From: Huberarchaeum crystalense [NCBI: Candidatus Huberarchaeum crystalense]
Lineage (GTDB): Archaea > Huberarchaeota > Huberarchaeia > Huberarchaeales
Direction: 5' to 3'
NCBI GenBank assembly: GCA_002790315.1
Contig: PFUW01000012.1
Coordinates: 6,456-16,692, forward strand
DNA length: 10,237 nucleotides
How positions within the stretch are numbered: position 1 is the first letter of the stretch; the number at the start of each line of letters is the position of its first letter. Shown piece after piece: positions 1 through 6,439 of this stretch. The notes under the pieces are model-generated. The model worked only from the letters and a program-made list of their open reading frames with translations. It searched no databases and was not told the origin of the DNA. Position numbers and translations under genes: made by a program.

Positions 1-2
1 GT

Positions 3-286
3 TTATTTTGTAACCTGAAAGCTCTTAACCTTTTCAAGCAAATCTTTTGCTTTTTTATCATCAGCAAAATGCTTTCTTATTGGCTTAAGCAGTTCGTTTA
101 TTGCTTTTGCTACTCCTAATTTTAAATCAATTGACTTTAATTTCTGTCTTTGAATGCTGTCTCCAATTCTTCATAAGAACTAAATTTAATATTTCTCCCA
201 TATTTTTCTGGTCGCTCAATTTTTATTTGTCTTTTAGTTCAAATACAATATATTTTGCATATTCTAAATAAATTTTAGTTTGTGTT
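3..286 (-). pseudogene. tyrS: C-terminal remnant of tyrosyl-tRNA synthetase, frameshifted
   Basis: Read on the minus strand, three consecutive frames together give the C-terminal end of an archaeal TyrRS. The first piece contains YLEYAKYIVFEL. The second contains IKIERPEKYGRNIKF followed by SSYEELETAFKD. The third contains SIDLKLGVAKAINELLKPIR and ends in KSFQVTK-stop at 3-5. These match the family pattern of RPEK-(Y/F)-GG, a SYEELE motif, LHP-(M/L)-DLKNAVA and LLEPIRKHF. Each frame ends in its own stop, so two frameshifts separate the pieces. Upstream of the first piece the frame is closed by a stop and rnhB begins, so the catalytic Rossmann domain with the HIGH/KMSKS-type motifs is absent. 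What remains is roughly 90 residues of the anticodon-binding side. I infer a decayed duplicate or the scar of a rearrangement. TyrRS is essential, so a functional copy should exist elsewhere. Sequencing error alone would not explain the missing N-terminal part. Confidence 0.8.
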
Positions 287-326
287 CATATTATTTTCTC
301 TTCTTTTATTCTTTCTAAAATCAATT

Positions 327-998
327 ATGGCTAATTTTATTGGGGGGATTGACGAAGCAGGTCGTGGGTGTGTTATTGGGCCCTTGGTTGTTTGTTTAGT
401 TAGTATAAGCGAAGAAAAAACCGAACAATTGCAAAAAATAGGTGTAAAGGACTCAAAATTATTATCGCCAGAAATGCGTGCAAAACTCGCTGAAAAAATC
501 AAAAAAATCGCAGACCTTGTTAAAATTCAGAAAATTGAGGTCTCAAAAATTAATAAACTTACTACTTTAAACAATCTCAACCAAATAGAAATCCATGCAT
601 TCTGCGAGCTGATAGATCAATCTAGGTGTGACCAAATAATCATTGATTCTCTAGAAACAAATCTAAAAAAATTTAAGGAAAAAATTAAAAATAATCTCAA
701 AAACTTTGATGGCGAAATTATAGCAAGAAACAAAGCAGATCGCGATTATATAATTGTTGGTGCTGCTTCAATTATTGCAAAAGTTGAAAGAGATAATAAG
801 ATTGCGCACCTTTATAAACAATTTGGCGACTTTGGATCTGGCTACCCAAGCGATGAAAAAACAATTTATTTTTTAAAGGAATATTATAAAAAAAATCATT
901 GTTGGCCTAACTGTGCAAGGACCTGCTGGGATACGCTTAAACAAATAAAGCGAAAAAGCAACAGCAATAAACAAACAACCTTTGATAGATTAGAATAG
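327..998 (+). CDS. rnhB: Ribonuclease HII
   Basis: This 223-aa protein cleaves the RNA strand of RNA-DNA hybrids and incises at single ribonucleotides embedded in DNA. The start at 327 is chosen because GIDEAGRG then lies at residues 7-14, as in archaeal RNase HII. The in-frame ATG at 282 would add a hydrophobic run (MFILFSLLLFFLKSI) unlike the family. The expected metal-binding residues are visible: Asp9-Glu10, Asp107 in IIIDSLETN, and Asp138 in NKADRDY, followed by the conserved AASIIAKVERD stretch and GSGYPSD. Length is normal for the archaeal enzyme. The last 20 or so residues (RKSNSNKQTTFDRLE) are low-complexity, and the final codons are the first unit of a 30-bp tandem repeat. No Shine-Dalgarno is seen. 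The T-rich tract at about 291-313 may hold the promoter. It is a monocistronic-looking gene divergent from the tyrS remnant. Confidence 0.95.
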   Translation: MANFIGGIDEAGRGCVIGPLVVCLVSISEEKTEQLQKIGVKDSKLLSPEMRAKLAEKIKKIADLVKIQKIEVSKINKLTTLNNLNQIEIHAFCELIDQSRCDQIIIDSLETNLKKFKEKIKNNLKNFDGEIIARNKADRDYIIVGAASIIAKVERDNKIAHLYKQFGDFGSGYPSDEKTIYFLKEYYKKNHCWPNCARTCWDTLKQIKRKSNSNKQTTFDRLE

Positions 999-1100
999 GA
1001 TAAAAATAAATTTAATAAATTAGAATAAAACAAAAACAGATTTGAGGGATTAGAATAAAACAAAAACAGATTTAATAAATCAAAATAAAACAAAAACAGA
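981..1100 (+). repeat. Four 30-bp tandem repeats starting in the rnhB 3' end
   Basis: Four units of exactly 30 bp lie at 981-1010, 1011-1040, 1041-1070 and 1071-1100. A typical unit is TTTAATAAATTAGAATAAAA followed by CAAAAACAGA. Unit 1 contains the last rnhB codons (FDRLE-stop). Because 30 is a multiple of three, units 2-4 carry the same frame and read FNKLE-stop, FEGLE-stop and FNKSK-stop. Unit 1 is the most divergent in its last third, while units 2-4 share CAAAAACAGA exactly. The array fills the space up to about 28 bp before the next gene. No function is evident. Slippage duplication of the gene end is the simplest origin. Confidence 0.93.
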
Positions 1101-1128
1101 AAACACAACAAAACATCTTAAATAATAT

Positions 1129-2496
1129 ATGAAATCTATAAAGCAAGACGAGAAAAATAAATATCTTCTTGACACAAGCGTAATAATTAATCAAAAAATA
1201 AGCGAATTAATAAAAGCAAACAGCATTCCTGATCACAGTATAATAATTGTACCAACTATTGCTTTGCGCGAACTTGAACACCAAGCAAACCGTAAAGAGA
1301 GAAGAGGATATGCGGGACTTGAAGAACTACAAACTTTGCAAGATTTTGCAAAAAGCGGAAAAATAGAGTTGATTTATGAAGATGTTCTTTACACAGTAGG
1401 AGATGTCACTTCTGCAAAATTAGGATCTCTTGATGACATCATTGTTAAAGCAGCAATTCGCAATAATGCAATATTAATTACCGCAGATCGCGTGCAATCA
1501 AAAGTAGCAGCTGCTCAAGGTTGCAAAACATATTTTTATGATTTTTCGAGCAACAAATTCGTTTCTGACTTTCAAACAAAAGAGCCCACTACTTTATCTT
1601 TTGAAGAATTTTTCAACAAAGACACACTGTCAATTCATTTGATTCAAGACAGTTTTGTTTTTGCAAAAATAAGAAAAAACAAAAAAGTAAATTATATAAA
1701 AATATCAAAAAACTTTTTATCCTATGATGAAATAAAAAGAATACACCACGAAATAAAAAACCACCCTCTTTTTGTTTCAGAAAGCGCTGATCAAAATTAT
1801 ATTTTGGGGAAAATAAATGAATATCGCATCATAATGACAACTCCTCCACTTAGTGTAAGGTTAGAAATAATTGTTATTAAACAGAGAACCATAAAAACAT
1901 TTGCAGAGTATAAGATATCTAAACAACATACAGATTTTTTGATAAATGCCAAAAGTGTTATCATTGCAAGCGAAATTGGCGGTGGAAAAACATCTTTTGC
2001 GCGCGCACTTTTCTTCAAACTATCAAAATGCGGAACTGAAAAAGTCGCAAAAATACTTGAATCCCAGCCAGAGCAAATTATGTGTGAAAATATAAATCAA
2101 TACAACAAATCTACAATCACAACAGAAGATTTAAAGCAGTTGATTTTATCAAGTAGAACCGATGAATTATTATTTGATGAAATCAAAACACAGGAAGATG
2201 TGAAATTGTTTGCAGACCTCAGATTAGCAAATATAACAACAATAAGCACTTTAAATATCGCTGACAAAGTGTGCGCGCTTCATTTTATTTTCAGCAACTT
2301 GCCTTTTATTGTTGCCATCAGTGTTATTAATGCGTTTGTGTTCTTAAATAAAGACGGCAGTATTGATGAAATTTTGGTCCCAAAAATAAATATTAAAAAT
2401 AGTAATTTATCAGTAAAAATTGTTGATCTAAATGGAAATGCAAGATTTGAGTGTTTTAAGCAGCAAAATGAATTGGTTGTTAATGCTATAAAATAA
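1129..2496 (+). CDS. PIN-domain / P-loop ATPase, COG1855-like, shortened
   Basis: This 455-aa protein combines an N-terminal PIN nuclease fold with a secretion-type (PilT/VirB11-like) ATPase domain, as in the archaeal COG1855 family, whose members are usually about 600 aa. PIN acidic residues are visible: Asp15 in LLDTSV, Glu48 in ALRELEHQ, Asp102/Asp103 in GSLDDIIV and Asp120 in ITADRVQ. The P-loop is SEIGGGKTS at residues 281-289, with Ser in place of the usual first Gly. A Walker-B-like DEIK is at 350-353 inside ELLFDEIKTQEDVKLFADLR, which matches the family pattern of YDE followed by FADMRLAG. Family members usually end in a KH-type RNA-binding domain. Here only about 50 residues follow the ATPase core and no GxxG motif is seen, so that domain appears lost. 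PIN plus ATPase suggests an RNA-directed role, but the substrate is unknown. The gene stands alone, convergent with the coiled-coil pair. Confidence 0.82.
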   Translation: MKSIKQDEKNKYLLDTSVIINQKISELIKANSIPDHSIIIVPTIALRELEHQANRKERRGYAGLEELQTLQDFAKSGKIELIYEDVLYTVGDVTSAKLGSLDDIIVKAAIRNNAILITADRVQSKVAAAQGCKTYFYDFSSNKFVSDFQTKEPTTLSFEEFFNKDTLSIHLIQDSFVFAKIRKNKKVNYIKISKNFLSYDEIKRIHHEIKNHPLFVSESADQNYILGKINEYRIIMTTPPLSVRLEIIVIKQRTIKTFAEYKISKQHTDFLINAKSVIIASEIGGGKTSFARALFFKLSKCGTEKVAKILESQPEQIMCENINQYNKSTITTEDLKQLILSSRTDELLFDEIKTQEDVKLFADLRLANITTISTLNIADKVCALHFIFSNLPFIVAISVINAFVFLNKDGSIDEILVPKINIKNSNLSVKIVDLNGNARFECFKQQNELVVNAIK

Positions 2497-2536
2497 GCAA
2501 AGAATTATAATCTTAAAATAACTTATTTATATTTAG

Positions 2537-2773
2537 TTAAGCTTTTTCATTTTCTTGTAGTATTTCAGTTATTTTGTTTTTTGTGGTTTCAAGTTCTGTA
2601 AATGACCTCTTAATTTCATTATTTATGGTTTTTATAAGCAGAACACTGTTTTCAGTTTTTTTTAAATTTTCATTAAGACCAATAAGCTCGAGTTTTATTT
2701 TTTCAAAAAGCAAATTAATTTCATTATACTCAGCAGTATCAATAAATAAAGATCCCATTTTTGGTATAATCAT
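2537..2773 (-). CDS. Small coiled-coil protein, second of a paralogous pair
   Basis: This is a 78-aa acidic/lysine-rich protein without signal peptide or membrane segment. After a short head (MIIPKMGSLFID) almost the entire length is predicted helix with heptad-like spacing of L, I and F, so a coiled coil is likely. Its ATG overlaps the TGA of the upstream gene in an ATGA arrangement at 2770-2773, implying translational coupling and stoichiometric production. The motif LFIDTAEYNEI at residues 9-19 aligns without gaps with LFIKIPNYKQI of the upstream protein, and both are followed by about 55 helical residues, so the two look like tandem duplicates. I do not recognise a named family. From memory, short proteins of this F-I-x3-Y-x2-I plus coiled-coil pattern occur in DPANN genomes, but I cannot verify that. 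A heteromeric coiled-coil complex is an inference. Confidence 0.7.
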   Translation of the reverse strand: MIIPKMGSLFIDTAEYNEINLLFEKIKLELIGLNENLKKTENSVLLIKTINNEIKRSFTELETTKNKITEILQENEKA

Positions 2774-3126
2774 TCCAAACGCCCGCCAAACCTTTTATCT
2801 AGTTCTATTAGAATTCCCTCAAACCCAACAATTTTTTGTTTAATAATTTCAATACTAAGCATTTCTTCTTCTTTTTGCTTTTCTAATTCAATTATTTTTT
2901 GACTTATCTCTTTAAGAGACACATCTAATTTGTTTAGCTCGTCGACAATTTGCTTATAATTAGGAATTTTTATGAACAATAGCGACTCATCAATGTTTTG
3001 CAAAGGAGATTGCATAATTGTTTCTATTTTTGCTTTAGTTGTCTGTTCTTCAACTTCTACGGGCGGAAGTTTTTCTGTCTCGTCTTTCTCACTTTTTTCA
3101 CTTTTCCAATCATCCCATCGACCCAT
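2770..3126 (-). CDS. Small charged coiled-coil protein, first of a paralogous pair
   Basis: This 118-aa protein has a strongly charged, probably disordered N-terminus (about residues 1-45, MGRWDDWKSEKSEKDETEK and a PPVEVEE stretch). The motif LFIKIPNYKQI follows at residues 50-60, and then a long helix rich in E, K, L and I to about residue 110. No membrane segment, cysteine pair or catalytic motif is visible. It is the leading gene of a two-gene unit, and its TGA overlaps the start of the 78-aa paralogue. A TATA-like box about 22 nt before the ATG and no Shine-Dalgarno suggest a leaderless mRNA. The conserved part is shared with its neighbour, while the acidic head is unique, so this subunit may carry the interaction or localisation function. 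Function is unknown. Confidence 0.72.
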   Translation of the reverse strand: MGRWDDWKSEKSEKDETEKLPPVEVEEQTTKAKIETIMQSPLQNIDESLLFIKIPNYKQIVDELNKLDVSLKEISQKIIELEKQKEEEMLSIEIIKQKIVGFEGILIELDKRFGGRLE

Positions 3127-3143
3127 AATATTATTATATATAG

Positions 3144-3151
3144 TTTAAATA
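3144..3151 (-). promoter_or_regulatory. TATA-like box for the coiled-coil operon
   Basis: On the minus strand TATTTAAA lies with its centre about 22 nt before the ATG at 3126, close to the spacing of a leaderless archaeal promoter. A second AT-rich run, CTATATATAATAATATT, lies directly against the ATG but is too close to serve as a TATA box for this start. Assignment rests on sequence and spacing only. Confidence 0.45.
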
Positions 3152-3257
3152 CCTTTTAACAAATCAAGTAAATCTTTCCACAGCAAGATATAAAATATTT
3201 GTTTAAGATAAACTACGCTTTATAATGGGCTGTTGGAATTCTTTAATTAATCAAATC

Positions 3258-4595
3258 TTAACAGACTTGTTTTCTTTTTAGTATTTTTATTGCTGCTTTA
3301 AAAAGAAGTTTTTGCTCGCAATTTTGAATCTGCCCATAAATGTTTAAAATGCTATTTTCATCAAATATTTCAAAACATAGTGGCTGTTCTAATAAAAGCA
3401 ATTGTAAAATTGTTTCTGAATCTTGCGACTGCATAAAAAATACACAATCAACACCAATAGTCTTACAGCGCGCGCTAATATATTCTAGTTCTTGTAGTAG
3501 TAAATTTTCAGACAAAGAATTTACTTTTAACAAAAGTTGTTTTGGATGCAATTTCAATAGATCGTCAATAGAAAGCGCGTCTTGCTCACGAACTAAAAAA
3601 CCAAAAATATAATTAAAACTTCGCAAAACAGAAACAACCTCTTCAATTTGAAAAATATCAAAACCAGAGCAATCAAGCAAAATTTTTAAATCGCGCAAAA
3701 AATATGTGCTTGCCATAGACAACAAGGTATTTATTTGCTCTTTTTTTACAATTATCCACTTAGAACTATCTGCCGATTTATTATTAAAATATATATAAGA
3801 AGCAAGATTATTGTTTAGGTTTGCTAAAAATAAAACTTGGGTAAAAGGCAATTGTAAATTTAAATCAGTTTCTTTAACTTGATTTTCAATAATATTAATA
3901 AATCTTATTAAAAAGATAGAACTATTTTCTATAACAAATTGTGCAACAGTATTTTTTAAATTTAGTTGTTGAAGTTGTGCAATAAATTGCCGAAGCAATA
4001 TTTTGTCTTGTGTATTTAATTTTTGTTGTGTTTGCTGCTCTTGGGAAATAGGCACAGATATTAAATCAAATGTGTAATCGTCTCTTGCTAACCTCTTTGT
4101 TTGTGAAAAAATCTTTTTAGGCACAATTTCTTGACTGTTCTGATCAAAAATATATTCTTCAAATTCAGAGTCCTTAGCATACATACCTATTTTGGCTTTT
4201 ATTCTAATTTCAGAATTTTTAAACTCAACATCCCCACTTTTTTCTGCAAAAATTGTGCGTTGCACAAGAATATTTTTTCCATCTTTAACAATGGACTTTA
4301 TATTAGCAAAAAAATCCGCAAAACTTCGAATATTATATTTTTCAAAATCTTCACAAAACAAACTTATTGGAAAAATATCATGTGTTTTCGCAAGTGAAAT
4401 ATTAGCATAAGTGAGTTGCTGTTGTGTATTAGAAGTGAAAGACACATAAAAAGCGCGCAACTGCTGTTCATCAAGAGCAGATTCATCTTGCTTTTGACAA
4501 ACAAGCAAACTTGTTTGGGGTAATTTAAACCCTACACTGCGCGCTGCTGTTAAAAGAAAAGAGTTATCAAGTTGATTAAGAGAAAGTATTTTCAT
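3258..4595 (-). CDS. Degenerate PEP synthase/PPDK-like protein, probable pseudoenzyme
   Basis: This is a 445-aa soluble protein. I read it as an eroded member of the PEP-utilising family (PEP synthase, PPDK, enzyme I), normally about 750-900 aa. Residues 18-32 (ARSVGFKLPQTSLLV) fit the AGxPVPPGFVVT start of the ATP-binding domain. Residues 109-125 (ILVQRTIFAEKSGDVEF) fit VVVQxMVxSExSGVxFT. Residues 131-169 fit the following I-x-I-x-A-x-x-G, Y-x-x-D and K-x-x-Q stretch. VIENSSIFLIRFINI (221-235) fits WAIEDGKIYILQSRPIT. The C-terminal part resembles the PEP/pyruvate TIM barrel: TQVLFLANLNNNLA (252-265), a segment at 331-362 resembling MVExPAAVLLADEL and SIGTNDL, and MQSQDSETILQLLL (388-401) at the place of CGxxASDP. 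The phosphohistidine swivel domain, the RSS motif, the catalytic Cys and the GSND motif are missing or replaced. The reading frame is nevertheless intact. Homology is by eye and catalysis is unlikely; a regulatory or structural role is inference. It is divergent from ligase. Confidence 0.6.
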   Translation of the reverse strand: MKILSLNQLDNSFLLTAARSVGFKLPQTSLLVCQKQDESALDEQQLRAFYVSFTSNTQQQLTYANISLAKTHDIFPISLFCEDFEKYNIRSFADFFANIKSIVKDGKNILVQRTIFAEKSGDVEFKNSEIRIKAKIGMYAKDSEFEEYIFDQNSQEIVPKKIFSQTKRLARDDYTFDLISVPISQEQQTQQKLNTQDKILLRQFIAQLQQLNLKNTVAQFVIENSSIFLIRFINIIENQVKETDLNLQLPFTQVLFLANLNNNLASYIYFNNKSADSSKWIIVKKEQINTLLSMASTYFLRDLKILLDCSGFDIFQIEEVVSVLRSFNYIFGFLVREQDALSIDDLLKLHPKQLLLKVNSLSENLLLQELEYISARCKTIGVDCVFFMQSQDSETILQLLLLEQPLCFEIFDENSILNIYGQIQNCEQKLLFKAAIKILKRKQVC

Positions 4596-4744
4596 AAATT
4601 TTTTAGATTAGTGAACAAGCATGATAGATAAACAATTTTGTAAATTTTTTAGATTAGTGAATAGATATAATATCTAATCAATTTTGTAAATTTTTTAGAT
4701 TAGTGAATAGATATAATATCTAATCAATTTTGTAAATTTTTTAG
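4596..4744. repeat. 46-bp tandem repeat array in the divergent promoter region
   Basis: Three complete 46-bp units lie at 4596-4641, 4642-4687 and 4688-4733, followed by the first 11 bases of a fourth at 4734-4744. Each begins with AAATTTTTTAG; units 2 and 3 are identical and unit 1 differs in its middle third. The first base touches the start codon of the PEP-synthase-like gene (ATG complement at 4593-4595). The partial fourth unit forms the probable promoter of DNA ligase. Units 2 and 3 contain the 15-nt palindrome TAGATATAATATCTA at 4662-4676 and 4708-4722, which could bind a dimeric regulator. Promoter duplication or an operator array are both possible. Confidence 0.93.
4737..4744 (+). 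promoter_or_regulatory. T-rich promoter-like box for DNA ligase
   Basis: The run TTTTTTAG is centred about 23 nt upstream of the ligase ATG at 4763, and no Shine-Dalgarno precedes that ATG (AGCCAAAAAACAT). A similar TTTTTTA box occurs about 29 nt upstream of ftsZ and LSm and a T-run about 29 nt upstream of taw1, so it may be this genome's form of the TATA element. It is inside the partial fourth copy of the 46-bp repeat. Confidence 0.4.
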
Positions 4745-4762
4745 AAGACAGCCAAAAAACAT

Positions 4763-6439
4763 ATGAAATATCTTAAACTTGCTGAACTTTACAAAATATT
4801 GGAAGAAACACCTAGCACACTCGAAAAAACAAAAATAATATCTAACTTTTTAAAAAATATGACATCAAAAAGTGAAATAGAAAATGTAATTATGCTTATT
4901 TTGGGGCGCGCATCATCAAAAATTGAAGGGGTTGTATTTAATATGGCTGAAAATTTAATTATAAAAGCAATTTCTTTGAGCAGCGGAAAATCTATCAAAT
5001 ATATCAAAGACATTTTTGCAAAAACAGGAGACCTCGGGCTAACAACAGAAAAAATTCTTGAAAACAATTATCAAAAATCACTTTTTTCAAAAGAGCTAAC
5101 AATTTCAGATATAATTGCTAATCTAAGAAAACTTGCAGAAATAGAAGGAAAAAAATCTCAAAATATCAAAATAAACATACTTCTTAATCTTTTAAATCAA
5201 GCATCGCCGCTTGAAAAACGCTATTTGATTAGAACTATTTTAGGTCAACTAAGAACGGGTGTGTCTGACGGTTTTGTTAGAAATGCGCTAGCCAATGCTT
5301 TTGACAAAGATCCAAATATTGTTCAGCAAGCCATTGATTATACAAATGACATTTCAGAAGTTGCTGTTGCAGTGGTTGAAAATAGGATTGAAAAAATTAA
5401 ACCTTGCTTGTTTAAGCCGATTTCTTCTATGTTAGCGCAAAAAGAGCCTTCAATTGAAGAAGCATTAAAAAGGTTTGAAAAACCGTCAGCAATAGAACAA
5501 AAGTATGATGGAATGCGCGCACAAATTCATAAAAAAAAAGATATAGTTATAATTTTTACGCGACGGTTAGAAAATATAACAAAACAATTCCCTGAGCTTG
5601 CTAAGTTAGTAAAAACAAACATAAAAGCAGAACAAGCAATTGTTGAAGGAGAAATTGTAGCTATTGATGAAAATAGAAAACCCCTACCATTTCAATTTTT
5701 ATCCCAGAGAGTTAAACGAAAATATGGTATTGAAAAAATAATAAAACAAATACCTATTGAAATCAATTTATTTGATTGTTTGCTTGTTGATGAAGAAATT
5801 ATAATAAATACCCCCTTTAAAGAGAGGAGAAAAAAATTAGAATTAATTGTTAAGGAAAGTAAAAACTTTTATCTTGCTAAGCAAATCATAAGCGATTCTG
5901 CTGACGAGATTAATAAATTTTATAAAGATGCATTAAAAATAGGTCATGAAGGAATAATACTTAAAAATCGCGATTCACCTTATGTTCCTGGAAAAAGAGT
6001 AGGACATATGCTAAAACTTAAACCTGTTTTAGAAACATTAGATTTAGTTATTGTTGGTGGTGATTGGGGTGAAGGAAAGCGCACGCAGTGGTTTGGATCT
6101 TTTCTTTTGGCGTGTGTCAATAAACAAACAGGTGAATATTTGACAATTGGAAAAATGGGCTCAGGCTTAACAGATGAAGAGTTTGCAAACATTACTGTTG
6201 AACTAAAAAAAGACATAATAAAGCAAGAAGGAAAGAGTGTGCAATTTTATCCAAAAATTGTTGTTGAGGTTGCTTATGAAGAGATACAAAAATCACTTGT
6301 TTATACAAGCAAGTATGCTTTAAGATTTCCGAGATTAGTAAAAATTAGAGATGATCGGCTGCCGACAGATGCCAGTGATTTGGAAGTTGTTGAAGAAATT
6401 TATAAACAGCAAAAAGGCAAGATTACAAATTATATTTAA
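4763..6439 (+). CDS. lig: ATP-dependent DNA ligase (archaeal type)
   Basis: This 558-aa enzyme seals nicks in duplex DNA by AMP transfer from ATP to its active-site lysine, then to the 5' phosphate; it joins Okazaki fragments and completes repair. Length fits the archaeal family (about 560 aa). Residues 1 to about 225 form the helical DNA-binding domain, including RTILGQLRTGVSDG. The adenylation domain carries motif I EQKYDGMRAQ with Lys247, motif III VEGEIVAID (294-302), motif IV GHEGIILKN (394-402) and motif V MLKLKP (416-421), followed by the WFGSFLLA and IGKMGSGLTDEE segments of the OB-fold domain and motif VI-like ALRFPRLVKIRDD near the end. All catalytic elements are intact. It is transcribed alone, with a promoter in the 46-bp repeat array, and its 3' end overlaps ftsZ by 17 bp in convergent orientation. 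RNase HII in the same window acts upstream of it in ribonucleotide excision. Confidence 0.97.
   Translation: MKYLKLAELYKILEETPSTLEKTKIISNFLKNMTSKSEIENVIMLILGRASSKIEGVVFNMAENLIIKAISLSSGKSIKYIKDIFAKTGDLGLTTEKILENNYQKSLFSKELTISDIIANLRKLAEIEGKKSQNIKINILLNLLNQASPLEKRYLIRTILGQLRTGVSDGFVRNALANAFDKDPNIVQQAIDYTNDISEVAVAVVENRIEKIKPCLFKPISSMLAQKEPSIEEALKRFEKPSAIEQKYDGMRAQIHKKKDIVIIFTRRLENITKQFPELAKLVKTNIKAEQAIVEGEIVAIDENRKPLPFQFLSQRVKRKYGIEKIIKQIPIEINLFDCLLVDEEIIINTPFKERRKKLELIVKESKNFYLAKQIISDSADEINKFYKDALKIGHEGIILKNRDSPYVPGKRVGHMLKLKPVLETLDLVIVGGDWGEGKRTQWFGSFLLACVNKQTGEYLTIGKMGSGLTDEEFANITVELKKDIIKQEGKSVQFYPKIVVEVAYEEIQKSLVYTSKYALRFPRLVKIRDDRLPTDASDLEVVEEIYKQQKGKITNYI

Noticed and set aside
282-326. 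Upstream ATG that extends RNase HII by 15 hydrophobic residues
   Set aside because: The family motif GIDEAGRG starts normally 6-7 residues after the ATG at 327, and the extra piece has no counterpart in the family. It overlaps the promoter-like T-rich tract.
981-1100. The 30-bp array as a CRISPR or as a continued reading frame with recoded stops
   Set aside because: There are no spacers. Stops are used normally elsewhere (TAA and TGA end clear genes), and RNase HII is complete before the first stop.
3225-3281. Plus-strand 18-codon frame MGCWNSLINQILTDLFSF
   Set aside because: Too short, runs into the 3' end of the convergent-strand gene, and has no supporting context. The 3130-3257 spacer otherwise shows nothing beyond the promoter of the coiled-coil pair.
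4596-4744. The 46-bp array as a CRISPR
   Set aside because: Units are directly contiguous with no variable spacers, and no cas genes are present.
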